64,000 nucleotides of DNA from Bacteroides caccae (GCF_002222615.2 NZ_CP022412.2:434001-498000); one strand, 5' to 3'; positions 53,413-62,681 are shown, numbered from the stretch's first letter. The notes: generated by a model from the letters alone, not told the origin. Numbers and translations are program-made.

Positions 53413-54504
53413 ATGAACTTTGAAGCATTAGTAAAACATATCAGCACGATACAGAACACATTGCAGGCACAAGCCGCACACGCTGTAAACCTTGCCCTCA
53501 CTTCCCGTAACTGGCTTATGGGTTGCTATATCGTAGAATTTGAACAGAACGGGGAAGACCGTGCCGCATACGGTGAACAACTGTTGAAGAAGCTGGAACA
53601 ACGGCTGAAAATAAAAGGTCTGAACGAGCGTAGATTTCGTGAATTTAGGCGGTTATACCTTGTTTACCCACAATTAAAAGTATCTGTCACACAATACATT
53701 GCATCACAAATTCAAATTCGGCAGTCATTAACCGCCGAATCTGAAAATGGCATTTGGAAATTTTCAACAGAACCTCTACAAACCGAAACATGGATGATTC
53801 CGGCTGATAGATTATTCAACAGATTATCTTCCACCCATTTAAATACCATATCGGGAATTGAGAACCCAGTAAAACGTGCTTTCTATGAAATGGAAACTAT
53901 TCGTGGTTGCTGAGTTGGAACGACAAATAGCATCTTTATATTACGAACGTAGCGGACTATCCAAAAACAAAAAAGCACTCTCCCTTTAGTCCAACAACAA
54001 GCAACCTTATTACAGCCCAAAGATGTAATCAATACCCCTGTTACTTTGGAATTCTTAGGGTTGAATGAACGTGCATTAGTGACAGAAAACGATTTGGAGC
54101 AATCCATTCTTGACAATCTGCAACGCTTCCTATTAGAAATGGGACTTGGCTTCTGCTTTGAAGCCCGGCAAAAACGCATCTTGATTGATGAAGATTATTT
54201 CTTTACTGACCTTGTGTTCTATCACCGTATTTTGAAATGCCATGTTATTGTGGAATTAAAGATAGACAAGTTCCGCCATGAATATGCTTCACAGTTAAAT
54301 ATGTACCTCAACTACTTTAAAGCAGAAGTGATGCAGTCGGATGATAATCCGCCTATCGGCATTTTACTCTGCACCGAAAAGGGAGATGCATTAGTTAAAT
54401 ATGCCACTGCCGGATTAGACCCGAATATCTTTGTACAGAAGTACATGATAGAACTTCCAACCGAGGAAGAAATAAAAGAGTTCATTTCTTCCTCAAACTA
54501 TTAA
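53413..54504 (+). pseudogene. Frameshifted DUF1016/YhcG PD-(D/E)xK nuclease
   Basis: 53413-53913 encodes the N-terminal DUF1016 domain (NWLMGCYIVEFEQNGEDRAAYG, RRFREFRRLYLVYPQ). Frame is lost at about 53910 (a deletion in a TGCTG/TGAG context) and once more near 53987 in a CCC run. The C-terminal nuclease domain resumes at about 54003 and is fully open in 54046-54504, with DLVFYHRILKCHVIVELKIDKF (PD-ExK-like) and NMYLNYFKAEVMQSDDNPPIGILLC. A TATCTTTG box at 53400-53407 lies just before the start. Members occur in mobile islands; the activity is not settled. Confidence 0.85.
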
Positions 54505-54530
54505 GGATAAATCAAGACTGAAAAAGATTG

Positions 54531-54591
54531 CTAAAAACGATACTGGCGAAAAAGGTAATACTATTTCTTTTTTCGCCAGTATCGTTTTTAG
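54531..54591 (+). terminator. Terminator after the DUF1016 pseudogene
   Basis: Perfect 23-base arms (54531-54553 and 54569-54591) based on CTAAAAACGATACTGGCG and its complement, the right arm ending in a T-rich tract. The rest of the 307-base gap up to 54811 holds a promoter for the next gene (TATTTTTG, 54787-54794) and nothing else seen. Confidence 0.8.
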
Positions 54592-54817
54592 CTGTCAATA
54601 GAAATTGGTTTAGTTCGTTTTGGCTATATAGACAAAGGGATAAACTAAACATAGTTTAGTACCACCTATTTCTTTTGCCTATATCACATATCCACATCGT
54701 GGTTCTCTTTTCATCCCACCTTGCTAAAAATAGTCAAATTCCTTTTTAAACTATGAATGCAACAATATTATCCCTTTCTGTTTTCGTATTTTTGTAGAAA
54801 GAGCAAAAACATTGATA

Positions 54818-55381
54818 ATGGATAATATAATAAGAAAGATACAAGAACTCTATCCTGTTTCGGATGATTCATTGCATCTGCTAAAGTACTGTTTCAAACA
54901 ACAGACTTTTCCGGCTAAAACTATCATCATACAAGCTGGTCGTTTTGACAATCAGGTTTATTTTATAGAAAAAGGTATAACACGTTCATATATCCTGCAT
55001 AATGGAAAAGAAATAACAACATGGTTTTCTATGGAAGGCGATGCGACTTGTGGTTCATGGGATTTATATCGGCACAAAGCAGGATTTGAATATGTAGAAA
55101 CCTTAGAAGAAACTTTAACCTACTCCATTTCTATAGACAAGTTGAATGATTTATATAAATCCCGTATTGACATTGCCAATTGGATGAGAGTGTTACAGCA
55201 AGAAAATTTTCTACTTTTACAGGACATTCATATTTCCCGGCTGAACTTGTCTGCCCAAGAACGTTATGAAAAGTTGATAAAAGAATATCCCAGCATTTTC
55301 CACCGAGTGACTTTAGGACATATTGCCTCTTTTTTAGGAATAACACAACCTTCTCTTAGCAGAATCCGGTCAAGCCGATGA
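54818..55381 (+). CDS. Crp/Fnr-family transcriptional regulator
   Basis: A protein of 187 aa. The start at ATG 54818 is preferred to a TTG six bases upstream. It has an N-terminal cyclic-nucleotide-binding-type beta barrel (FPAKTIIIQAGRFDNQVYFIEKGITRSYILHNGKE), a dimer helix, then a C-terminal winged-helix DNA-binding part (VTLGHIASFLGITQPSLSRIRS). The cysteine cluster of true Fnr is absent. It stands ahead of NUDIX and HAD genes and could control them; ligand unknown. Confidence 0.9.
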   Translation: MDNIIRKIQELYPVSDDSLHLLKYCFKQQTFPAKTIIIQAGRFDNQVYFIEKGITRSYILHNGKEITTWFSMEGDATCGSWDLYRHKAGFEYVETLEETLTYSISIDKLNDLYKSRIDIANWMRVLQQENFLLLQDIHISRLNLSAQERYEKLIKEYPSIFHRVTLGHIASFLGITQPSLSRIRSSR

Positions 55382-55421
55382 TTTTTTAACATAGGACAAA
55401 AATAAAGAATTTCATTTTCCA

Positions 55422-55429
55422 TACCTTTG
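55422..55429 (+). promoter_or_regulatory. -7 box upstream of the NUDIX-HAD pair
   Basis: TACCTTTG matches the Bacteroides -7 consensus and is 33 bases before the NUDIX start. Confidence 0.55.
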
Positions 55430-55461
55430 TAAATCAATATAACGATACTAACATTCACTAT

Positions 55462-56088
55462 ATGAATAAAATAGTACAACCACAATGGCTTGAATGGACA
55501 AAAGAACTACAATTCATTGCCCAAGGGGGATTGACATATTCCAAAGATGTATTTGATATAGAACGCTTTGAACGCATTAGAGAAATTACAGCAGAAATGC
55601 TTAGTCTGCAAAGTGAAATACCCATAGAAAAAGTAAAGAATCTGTTTTGCAATGAAACAGGATTTCAAACTCCTAAATTAGATACACGAGCTGCTATATT
55701 CAAAGATGATAAAATACTGCTTGTGAAAGAGAAAAATGGAACTTGGTCTTTGCCCGGTGGTTGGGTCGATATAAATCAGAGTATCAAGACTAATACGGAA
55801 AAAGAAGTAAAAGAAGAAGCAGGATTAAATGTAAAAGCTATCCGGATAATAGCTATGCAAGATAGAAATTTGCATAATATTCCTCCCTATGCCTACAATG
55901 TTTGTAAAGTTTTTGTTCTTTGTGAGATTGAAAGCGGATATTTCCGACCCAATATTGAAACGGATGAGAGTGCCTATTTCGGATTGGAAGAATTACCTAT
56001 TCTTGCAAAAGAGAAAAATAACGAAGAACAAATTAAAATGTGCTTTGCAGCTTACTACGATAGAAACTGGCAAGTATTATTTGACTAA
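55462..56088 (+). CDS. NUDIX hydrolase
   Basis: A nucleotide-diphosphate hydrolase of 208 aa. The Nudix box is seen in GGWVDINQSIKTNTEKEVKEEAGL (G-x5-E-x7-REUxEE-type, with K for R). A helical N-terminal domain of about 60 residues (WLEWTKELQFIAQGGLTYSKDVFDIERFERI) is the type attached to ADP-ribose/sugar-nucleotide Nudix enzymes. It is 12 bases ahead of the HAD gene, so they are probably an operon for nucleotide clean-up. The substrate is not known. Confidence 0.9.
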   Translation: MNKIVQPQWLEWTKELQFIAQGGLTYSKDVFDIERFERIREITAEMLSLQSEIPIEKVKNLFCNETGFQTPKLDTRAAIFKDDKILLVKEKNGTWSLPGGWVDINQSIKTNTEKEVKEEAGLNVKAIRIIAMQDRNLHNIPPYAYNVCKVFVLCEIESGYFRPNIETDESAYFGLEELPILAKEKNNEEQIKMCFAAYYDRNWQVLFD

Positions 56089-56100
56089 TAAATCAAACAC

Positions 56101-56721
56101 ATGAAATATAAACATATCGTATTCGACATAGACGGTACATTGATAGATACGGAATATGCAGTCATCAACTCTTTAATAAAAACAATTACAGAAATAACAG
56201 GAAGCGCACCTCAATATGAAAGTCTGAAATTTGCTTTAGGCATTACCGGAAGAAATGCGTTGGAATTACTCAAAATACCCGACATAGAAGATGCATTGAA
56301 ACGATGGGATAGGAATATGAAATTACTCCAGCACACTATTCAACCTTTTCAAGGTATCAAAGAATGCTTGCAATCCCTTTTATCAAGAGGTTATATTTTA
56401 GGCATTGTAACCTCCAAAACATATCAAGAATATTATTCTGAATTTGAGCCATTAGGGTTAGCGGACTATTTTTCCACAATTGTATGTGCCGATGATACTG
56501 ACGAACATAAGCCCCAAGCAGCACCCTTAGTAGCATATTTGGCTAAAGCCCATGTAAGCCCCGAAAACGCTCTCTATATTGGTGATAGTATTTATGATAT
56601 TCAATGTGCTAACAATGCTGGTGTTGATTCCGGATTGGTTTTATGGAGCAATAATGTATCTAATCCTATACGTGCAGACTATTATTTTAAGACACCCAAT
56701 GATATAAGTAAAATTCTATAA
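56101..56721 (+). CDS. HAD-superfamily phosphatase
   Basis: A protein of 206 aa in the phosphoglycolate-phosphatase-like group. Motif I is DIDGTLIDTE with the nucleophile Asp, motif II VTSK, and motif III/IV IGDSIYDIQCANNAG. A helical cap lies between motifs I and II. It follows the NUDIX gene closely. The substrate cannot be told from sequence. Confidence 0.9.
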   Translation: MKYKHIVFDIDGTLIDTEYAVINSLIKTITEITGSAPQYESLKFALGITGRNALELLKIPDIEDALKRWDRNMKLLQHTIQPFQGIKECLQSLLSRGYILGIVTSKTYQEYYSEFEPLGLADYFSTIVCADDTDEHKPQAAPLVAYLAKAHVSPENALYIGDSIYDIQCANNAGVDSGLVLWSNNVSNPIRADYYFKTPNDISKIL

Positions 56722-56761
56722 AAGACGAACTAACTAATTATGAAATTAAAAATATTAATAG

Positions 56762-56980
56762 ATGAAAGCATTATTACAACAGAGTTTTTTTCGATTACTA
56801 TCGGAATACTCACAGCGCAAAGTTTCTGCATCTGAACTAACAAAAACTGTTGAAGAATTAGCTATCCATGTAGCCAATTTCAGCATTAACGAGCAAGATT
56901 ATAGTGTATTACTCCGCTATTTTTCTTTTGGTTTATGTCGTCTTAAGTCATACCATGTACGGTTTGGGATCAATGAATAA
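56762..56980 (+). CDS. Short open frame, possibly truncated by the IS
   Basis: A frame of 72 codons (MKALLQQSFFRLLSEYSQRKVSASELTKTVEE) predicted helical, with no recognised family. Its end lies three bases from the left end of the ISAon1-like element, so the native C-terminus may be cut off. It has no clear ribosome site. Low confidence that it is a gene. Confidence 0.35.
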   Translation: MKALLQQSFFRLLSEYSQRKVSASELTKTVEELAIHVANFSINEQDYSVLLRYFSFGLCRLKSYHVRFGINE

Positions 56981-57032
56981 CCCTGAGGGTTAAATATATA
57001 AATTGTTATCTTTGTCTCCAAATTAATTGCTT

Positions 57033-57336
57033 ATGAAGTTAAATGGTTATCACCTTTTTCTTCCAGAAGGAACTTTGGATTACTTTGATCTTGTTGATGT
57101 GAAGGAAAGAGCTCCCCGAGAAGTATGCTGGTCAAGAAACAGAGAGTAAAGGGTCTTATGAGCCTGTTGTTGTTCAAGACTTTCCTCTTCGTGGCAAGAA
57201 AGTCTTTTTGAACCTCCGTCGTCGCCGTTGGATTTTGAAAAGCAGCAATGAGTATATTTCCCGCAATTGGCGTATGGTGGCTGAGGGTACTCGTTTGACG
57301 CAAGACTTTGCGTCTTTTTTAAAAGAACTATATTGA
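57033..57336 (+). pseudogene. ISAon1-like N-terminal ORF with internal deletion
   Basis: The frame from 57033 reads HLFLPEGTLDYFDLVDVKERAP then meets a stop at 57147. In another frame KYAGQETESKGSYEP, VVVQDFPLRGKKVFLN and LRRRRWILKSSNEYISRNW run to 57336. Around 57116-57122 some 30 bases of the normal ORF seem lost, joining the two frames. It is related to the remnant at 51869-52154. Confidence 0.72.
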
Positions 57337-57361
57337 TAATTATCCGATCAGTTGCAAGTTA

Positions 57362-58309
57362 TTGGGTACTTTATATGGCGTTGACGGGGATTTGTTGGAA
57401 CGTCAATACCGCAACCATTTAAGTAATTACCTACACTGGGATCAGCTTGCTCACGCAGAGAACTGGCTCCTGTTTGAGAAGAACATTGGTGCCTACGTCT
57501 GCATTGACGAAGTGGCTCTTTCCCGTGGAGAACTCTATACTGTGTTGATTAATAAAGAGACTTACGGTGGCAGTATTATTGGTATCATTAAAGGTACGGA
57601 TGTTTGCACGGTTACCTCTGTCCTGCTTAAACTTTCGCGTCGTCGCCGCTACCAGGTGCGTGAGATAACATTGGATATGGCTCCCAATATGGAACAGATT
57701 GCCCGGACTTGCTTCCCTGCTGCCAAACGGGTTACGGATCGTTTCCATGTACAGAAATTAGCGTATGAAGCGGTTCAGGAGATGCGGGTGAAAGCTCGCT
57801 GGGAGGCTTTGGACGAAGAGTCCATACAGATAGCTTACGCCAAGGCCTGCGGAAAGATGTATCATGCGCCCGTTTTCGCCAATGGAGATACAAGAAAACA
57901 GTTGCTGGCAAGGAGTATTTATCTGCTTTACAAAAAAGAATCTCTATGGACTCAGTCTCAAAGGATACGGGCCGAGATTCTATTTAAAGAATATCCCGAT
58001 ATAAAGAAAGGATATTATATGGCCATGCGGTTAGGATCAATCTATCATCAGTGTAAGTTTAAAGATATAGCTTTGACAAGGCTTGCAAGGTGGTATGATG
58101 AAGTAGACAAAGCGGGGTTTCTCACCTTTGGAAGGGTAGCGCGCTCGATACAAACGCACTATATGAATATAATAAACTTCTTTGAAAGAAGGACTACCAA
58201 TGCAGCAGCAGAATCATTTAATGCTAAAATCAAAGCGTTCAGGGCACAGTTCAGAGGAGTAAGAGATAAAGCATTTTTCTTGTACAGACTCGCTAAATTA
58301 TATGCATAA
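57362..58309 (+). CDS. ISAon1-family transposase
   Basis: The catalytic part of the IS transposase, 315 aa from a TTG at 57362; the open frame reaches back to 57323 and includes NYIDNYPISCKL, so the functional start may be earlier. DDE-type features are CIDEVALSRGELYTVLINK, TLDMAPNMEQIARTCFPAAKRVTDRFHVQKL and the end NAAAESFNAKIKAFRAQFRGV. Intact, but the missing partner ORF may prevent transposition. Confidence 0.85.
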   Translation: MGTLYGVDGDLLERQYRNHLSNYLHWDQLAHAENWLLFEKNIGAYVCIDEVALSRGELYTVLINKETYGGSIIGIIKGTDVCTVTSVLLKLSRRRRYQVREITLDMAPNMEQIARTCFPAAKRVTDRFHVQKLAYEAVQEMRVKARWEALDEESIQIAYAKACGKMYHAPVFANGDTRKQLLARSIYLLYKKESLWTQSQRIRAEILFKEYPDIKKGYYMAMRLGSIYHQCKFKDIALTRLARWYDEVDKAGFLTFGRVARSIQTHYMNIINFFERRTTNAAAESFNAKIKAFRAQFRGVRDKAFFLYRLAKLYA

Positions 58310-58384
58310 AAACGAAAGCCCTCAGATTCTTACGTTGATCCAGCATAGCCAAAAGAAAATATAGCAGAACTGTAAAATATAAAA

Positions 58385-58414
58385 GAGGTTGTGCCAACGT
58401 TTTGACACAACCTC
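58385..58414 (-). terminator. Hairpin after tRNA-Leu
   Basis: GAGGTTGTG (58385-58393) and CACAACCTC (58406-58414), followed on the minus strand by TTTTATATTTT. Eight bases downstream of the tRNA 3' end, and inside the island's right border. Confidence 0.75.
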
Positions 58415-58422
58415 ATTCTTCG

Positions 58423-58506
58423 TACCCAGACCCGGGGTCGAACCGGGATGGAAGTGAATCCACTGGTGTTTGAGACCAGCGCGTCTACCGATTCCGCCAT
58501 CTGGGC
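58423..58506 (-). tRNA. tRNA-Leu (anticodon CAA)
   Basis: Minus-strand cloverleaf of 84 bases: acceptor GCCCAGA paired with TCTGGGT, anticodon loop CTCAAAC giving CAA, a long variable arm as in class II tRNAs, T-loop GGTTCGACCC. CCA is not encoded. Its 3' end is duplicated at 52213-52226 and marks the integration of the island. Confidence 0.95.
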
Positions 58507-58532
58507 GCGTGCTTGATTTCTCAATTGCGGTG

Positions 58533-58565
58533 CAAAGATACGACATTATTTTGAATTCACAATAG
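58533..58565 (-). promoter_or_regulatory. Promoter of tRNA-Leu
   Basis: TATCTTTG (58533-58540, minus) with a TTG 19 bases upstream on the same strand, 27 bases before the tRNA 5' end. This fits the Bacteroides -33/-7 promoter. Confidence 0.65.
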
Positions 58566-58671
58566 TTTGGCAAAAAAAAGGAGAAAAAAATAATAAAACA
58601 TATCTTAAACACTTCTCTATTCAGAGAATAAACCGTACATTAGCAAAAACATTTAAAATAGAGTCACTATC

Positions 58672-59754
58672 ATGACAAACATGAATAATTATTGCGTGAT
58701 TATGGGTGGAGGTATCGGAAGCCGTTTTTGGCCGTTTAGCCGTAAAACACTCCCCAAACAGTTTTTAGATTTCTTCGGGACCGGGCGTTCACTTTTACAA
58801 CAAACTTTTGACCGCTTCCAAAAAGTTATTCCAACAGAAAATATTTTCATTGTCACCAATGCAATGTATGCGGACTTAGTGAAAGAACAATTACCTGAAG
58901 TAAACGAAGATCAGATTCTGCTGGAACCGGCAAGACGGAACACCGCTCCTTGTATAGCATGGGCTTCCTACCACATTCGCGCATTAAATCCAAACGCTAA
59001 TATCGTAGTCGCTCCTTCCGATCATTTAATTCTGAAAGAAGACGAATTTCTCGCTGCCATTGAAAAAGGACTGAACTTCGTATCGCGTTCCGAAAAACTA
59101 TTGACACTGGGTATCAAGCCGAATCGTCCAGAGACAGGGTATGGATATATACAAATAGACGAACCTGCCGGAGAAAATTTCTACAGAGTGAAAACATTCA
59201 CAGAAAAGCCGGAGCTGGAATTAGCCCAGGTATTTGTAGAAAGTGGAGAGTTTTATTGGAATTCCGGTCTATTTATGTGGAACGTAAATACAATCATCAA
59301 AGCCTGCGAATATCTGCTACCTGAACTGGCTTCAAAATTAGCGCCGGGAAAAGACATCTATGCCACCGAGAAGGAAAAAGCATTTATCGAAGAAAACTTC
59401 CCCGCATGCCCCAATGTATCTATCGACTTCGGCATTATGGAAAAAGCTGACAATGTATATGTATCTCTAGGAGACTTCGGCTGGTCGGATCTCGGAACGT
59501 GGGGATCACTCTACGATTTATCGGAAAGAGATCAGGATGGCAATGTCACTCTGAAATGCCATTCGCTTATCTATAACAGCAAAGATAATATGGTAGTACT
59601 TCCGAAAGGAAAACTTGCCGTAATCGACGGTCTGGAAGGATACCTGATTGCTGAGTCGAATAACGTGCTGTTAATCTGTCGTAAGGATGAAGAACATGCC
59701 ATTCGTAAATATGTAAATGATGCCCAAATGCAACTCGGTGACGACTTTATTTAG
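58672..59754 (+). CDS. manC: Mannose-1-phosphate guanylyltransferase
   Basis: Makes GDP-mannose from GTP and mannose-1-phosphate, for capsule, glycoprotein and fucose pathways. It is 360 aa with the nucleotidyltransferase signature MGGGIGSRFWPFSRKTLPKQ at the N-terminus, the FTEKPELE motif and NSGLFMWN. The C-terminal mannose isomerase domain of bifunctional enzymes is absent. An ATG at 58681 is an alternative start. Confidence 0.95.
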   Translation: MTNMNNYCVIMGGGIGSRFWPFSRKTLPKQFLDFFGTGRSLLQQTFDRFQKVIPTENIFIVTNAMYADLVKEQLPEVNEDQILLEPARRNTAPCIAWASYHIRALNPNANIVVAPSDHLILKEDEFLAAIEKGLNFVSRSEKLLTLGIKPNRPETGYGYIQIDEPAGENFYRVKTFTEKPELELAQVFVESGEFYWNSGLFMWNVNTIIKACEYLLPELASKLAPGKDIYATEKEKAFIEENFPACPNVSIDFGIMEKADNVYVSLGDFGWSDLGTWGSLYDLSERDQDGNVTLKCHSLIYNSKDNMVVLPKGKLAVIDGLEGYLIAESNNVLLICRKDEEHAIRKYVNDAQMQLGDDFI

Positions 59755-59811
59755 AATTCACGATAGCAGAAATTTGATTAGAACAGAATAAAGGTAACAA
59801 TATAAATAGCA

Positions 59812-59854
59812 AACGGTGAACTCCCTGTAACCTAAATACAGTTTGTTCACCGTT
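59812..59854 (+). terminator. Terminator of manC
   Basis: Arms AACGGTGAAC (59812-59821) and GTTCACCGTT (59845-59854), with an inner CTGTA/TACAG stem, and then CACTGTTTTTTATA. Confidence 0.8.
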
Positions 59855-59917
59855 CACTGTTTTTTATAATGAAAAACTTTTGTGTGTCTAAACTATAAAG
59901 ACTTAAATTATAGATCT

Positions 59918-61567
59918 CTAAATTATCTCTATTCCCTGTTCCTTACAAAGTTTCAGACCGAGATCCTTCAATCTGAACTTCTGAATCTTTCCGCTACCTG
60001 TCATCGGAAACTCGTCCACAAAGAAAATATATTTCGGTATTTTGTAACGGGAAATCTTGTTTCTGCAAAAGTCACGTACATCCTCCGCCTGTATCGTGAC
60101 ACCTTCCTGTAGAATGATGAACGCTCCAACAGCCTCACCATACTTCTTAGAAGGAATACCTGCAACCTGTACATCCTTCACTCCATCAAGTTTATAAAGG
60201 AACTCTTCTATCTCACGCGGATAAATATTTTCGCCACCGCGAATAATCATATCCTTGATACGTCCGGTGATGCGGTAATTGCCGTTTTCGTCCTTAATAC
60301 CCAAATCGCCGGAGTGCAAGAAGTTATTTTTATCAAGCACTTCCGCCGTAGCTTCCGGGTTCTTATAATACCCCTTCATGGTGTTATATCCACGGTTACA
60401 CATTTCTCCCTGTACACCCACCGGACATTCCTCACCTGTTTCCGGATCAATGACTTTCACTTCCGTAAATTCAAAATCGCGCCCAACCGTGTTACAACGC
60501 ACATCAAATGAATCGTCAATACGGGTGGCAGTCATGCCGGGAGCCGTTTCCGTCAGACCATATACACTGGTCACCTTCATATACATCTTCTCCTCAACCT
60601 GTTTCATCAATTCAACAGGACACAGAGAGCCTGCCATAATACCTGTACGAAGACAAGACATATCAAACAAGTCGAACATCGGATGATGCAACTCGGCAAT
60701 AAACATAGTAGGCACTCCATAAAGCGCCGTACAACGCTCTTTATGAATGGAAGCCAGCACAACCAACGGATCAAAACGCTCTACCATTACCTGCGTGCAA
60801 CCATGAGTCAGGCAGTTCATGGTGGCCAATACAACCCCGAAACAATGGAACAACGGAACACAGCAACAAAGTTTATCATCTGCCGTAAACTTCATGTGCT
60901 CACCGGTCAGGAAACCATTGTTAGCTATATTATAATGTGTAAGCATTACCCCTTTCGGGAAACCGGTAGTTCCTGATGTATATTGCATATTTACCACATC
61001 GTGACAGTCAACTTTACTTTTAAGTTCATTTAGGCAACTATCCTCGATATTATTTCCCAACAACAGGATTTCCGCCGTGTTATACATTCCGCGATGTTTC
61101 TCCTGTCCGACATATACTACATTTTTCATATATGGAAAACGTTCGCTTTTCAAATACCCGCGTTCACAAATTTTCAATTCGGGAAGCATAGTATACGTCA
61201 TTTGCACAAAATCACTATCTTTCTCACCATTTACGATACAAAGTGTGTGCATATCCGAGTTCTGGCAAAGATATTCCAACTCTGACTGTTTATAGTTCGT
61301 GTTCACAGTGACATATACGGCACCAATCTTAGCACAAGCATAAAGCAATGTAAGCCAATCGGGAACATTAGCGGCCCAGATACCTACGTGGGTGCCTCGT
61401 TCCACGCCAATGGCGATAAGTCCTTTCGCCATATCATCTACGCGACGATTCAATTGGCTCCAGGTAAATCGAAGATTGCGGTCGGAATATACGATATATT
61501 CCTTATCAGGAGTCTCTTCAGCCCAGTGTTCCAGCCACTGTCCCAAAGTACGGTCAAATAATTGCAT
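59918..61567 (-). CDS. AMP-forming acyl-CoA ligase
   Basis: Activates a fatty or other carboxylic acid with ATP and CoA. It is 549 aa with the AMP-binding motif [20 protein letters not shown], the A5-type VYGLTETAP, the hinge [25 protein letters not shown] and the C-terminal catalytic lysine context [14 protein letters not shown]. It belongs to the FadD-like/medium-chain group. An XRE-cupin regulator lies 33 bases upstream on the same strand, and the two are probably co-transcribed. Confidence 0.93.
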   Translation of the reverse strand: MQLFDRTLGQWLEHWAEETPDKEYIVYSDRNLRFTWSQLNRRVDDMAKGLIAIGVERGTHVGIWAANVPDWLTLLYACAKIGAVYVTVNTNYKQSELEYLCQNSDMHTLCIVNGEKDSDFVQMTYTMLPELKICERGYLKSERFPYMKNVVYVGQEKHRGMYNTAEILLLGNNIEDSCLNELKSKVDCHDVVNMQYTSGTTGFPKGVMLTHYNIANNGFLTGEHMKFTADDKLCCCVPLFHCFGVVLATMNCLTHGCTQVMVERFDPLVVLASIHKERCTALYGVPTMFIAELHHPMFDLFDMSCLRTGIMAGSLCPVELMKQVEEKMYMKVTSVYGLTETAPGMTATRIDDSFDVRCNTVGRDFEFTEVKVIDPETGEECPVGVQGEMCNRGYNTMKGYYKNPEATAEVLDKNNFLHSGDLGIKDENGNYRITGRIKDMIIRGGENIYPREIEEFLYKLDGVKDVQVAGIPSKKYGEAVGAFIILQEGVTIQAEDVRDFCRNKISRYKIPKYIFFVDEFPMTGSGKIQKFRLKDLGLKLCKEQGIEII

Positions 61568-61600
61568 ACGATATACTTAAATCTTGGTTCTTACATAACA

Positions 61601-62176
61601 TCAAATCGGTGTATAAACTACTGCCAGAATCTTTGCAGCCTGTCCCTCGTAAGCATGTACATGGTGAGGAACGATAGAGTCATAATAAATACTATCGCCT
61701 TCTTCCAGAAGGTATGTATTCTTTCCATAACTGATTTCCATGATACCCTCCATAACCATGATAAACTCCTCTCCCTCATGAGAAGAAAGAACAAAGTCGG
61801 TATCTTCAGTTGGCATTACATCAATGATGAATGGCTCCATGTGACGGTCGGCTTTCGATTTGGACAAAGAATGGTATTCCATGTGTTTGCGTGAGTGAAT
61901 CGCATTATTGGAGAAGCTGATAGCGTCTTTTGCCTCTTTCTTACGGCATACCACCGGTCCCACTTCGTCCTGATCGTCCAAGAAAGTCCCCAGCCGTACA
62001 CCCAATACACGAGCAATCTTAATCAACGGAGCAAGAGAAGGGATATCGATATTATTTTCGATACGCTCAATCTGTTCCATAGCCAAACCAGAACGCTGCG
62101 CCAATTCTTCTATGGTTATTGATTTATCTTCGCGGAGTGACTTAATTTTCTCTCCTACAATTTTACTTGTATCCAT
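61601..62176 (-). CDS. XRE-family regulator with cupin domain
   Basis: A protein of 191 aa with an N-terminal HTH (ITIEELAQRSGLAMEQIERIENN) and a C-terminal cupin (SHEGEEFIMVMEGIMEISYGKNTYLLEEGDSIYYDSIVPHHVHAYEG) for small-ligand sensing. It is placed just upstream of the acyl-CoA ligase and probably controls it in response to an acid or acyl ligand, which is inference. Confidence 0.92.
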   Translation of the reverse strand: MDTSKIVGEKIKSLREDKSITIEELAQRSGLAMEQIERIENNIDIPSLAPLIKIARVLGVRLGTFLDDQDEVGPVVCRKKEAKDAISFSNNAIHSRKHMEYHSLSKSKADRHMEPFIIDVMPTEDTDFVLSSHEGEEFIMVMEGIMEISYGKNTYLLEEGDSIYYDSIVPHHVHAYEGQAAKILAVVYTPI

Positions 62177-62307
62177 ATTGTAAGCATTTTAGTTGTCAAA
62201 GGTGATAAATTATAATAATTAAGTTGCAAAAATAACAAAATCTTTAGATGAGCACAATTATAACCAAAGAAAATATGACTATCCGATAGAAAAAGGGAGA
62301 AACTAAA

Positions 62308-62336
62308 AAGCCGTTCCTCATAATGAGAAACGGCTT
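62308..62336 (-). terminator. Terminator of rpsO
   Basis: AAGCCGTT (62308-62315) pairs with AACGGCTT (62329-62336), with an inner CTCATAATGAG palindrome, and on the minus strand TTTTTAG follows. It is 25 bases past the rpsO stop. Confidence 0.85.
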
Positions 62337-62361
62337 CTTCAATTTTTTCGCGGCAAGTAGA

Positions 62362-62631
62362 TTACTTACGCAAACCGAGTTCTTTAACAATAGCACGATA
62401 TCTTGTGATATCTTTAGCTTTCAAGTAATCGAGCAAACGACGACGTTTAGCTACCAACATTGTTAAGGCTCTCTCTGTACTATAATCTTTTCTGTTGAGC
62501 TTCATGTGCTCAGTCAGACGAGAAATACGGTAGGAAAACAAAGCTATCTGCGCCTCAGTTGAGCCAGTATCAGTGTTAGACTTCCCGTACTTTCCGAAGA
62601 TTTCTTGCTTTTTAGCAGCGTCTAAATACAT
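62362..62631 (-). CDS. rpsO: 30S ribosomal protein S15
   Basis: A protein of 89 aa, the standard length, starting at ATG 62631 (MYLDAAKKQEIFGKYG). The S15 core TGSTEAQIALFSYRISRLTEHMKLNRKDYSTERAL, then LVAKRRRLLDYLKAKD, is clear. It binds the central domain of 16S rRNA early in assembly. It has its own promoter (62674-62681) and terminator and is divergent from typA. Confidence 0.97.
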   Translation of the reverse strand: MYLDAAKKQEIFGKYGKSNTDTGSTEAQIALFSYRISRLTEHMKLNRKDYSTERALTMLVAKRRRLLDYLKAKDITRYRAIVKELGLRK

Positions 62632-62673
62632 AATTTTTAGAATTTTGATATAGTAAATATTCTTTTGAGCGTG

Positions 62674-62681
62674 CAAAGATA
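62674..62681 (-). promoter_or_regulatory. -7 box of rpsO
   Basis: TATCTTTG on the minus strand, 43 bases before the rpsO start. Confidence 0.6.

Larger units (their letters stand above)
56983..58325 (+). mobile_element. ISAon1-like insertion sequence
   Basis: CTGAGGGTT at the left (56983-56991) and its near-complement AGCCCTCAG at the right (58317-58325) form the ends. Between are an N-terminal ORF, damaged, and an open transposase frame. No target duplication is obvious. Confidence 0.7.
52213..58435. mobile_element. Decayed 6.2-kb island at tRNA-Leu(CAA)
   Basis: Bounded by a 14-base direct repeat of the tRNA 3' end. It contains a broken integrase, a broken DUF1016 nuclease gene, a Crp/Fnr regulator, NUDIX and HAD genes, a short open frame and an ISAon1-like element at its right end. 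There are no mobilisation or replication genes. The integrase defects show it can no longer move by itself. Confidence 0.72.

Noticed and set aside
57310..57362. Programmed frameshift at TTTTTTAAAAG joining the two ISAon1 ORFs
   Set aside because: The second frame is +1 with respect to the first, while this slippery type gives -1. The first ORF is also already broken in this copy, so a fusion cannot be inferred.
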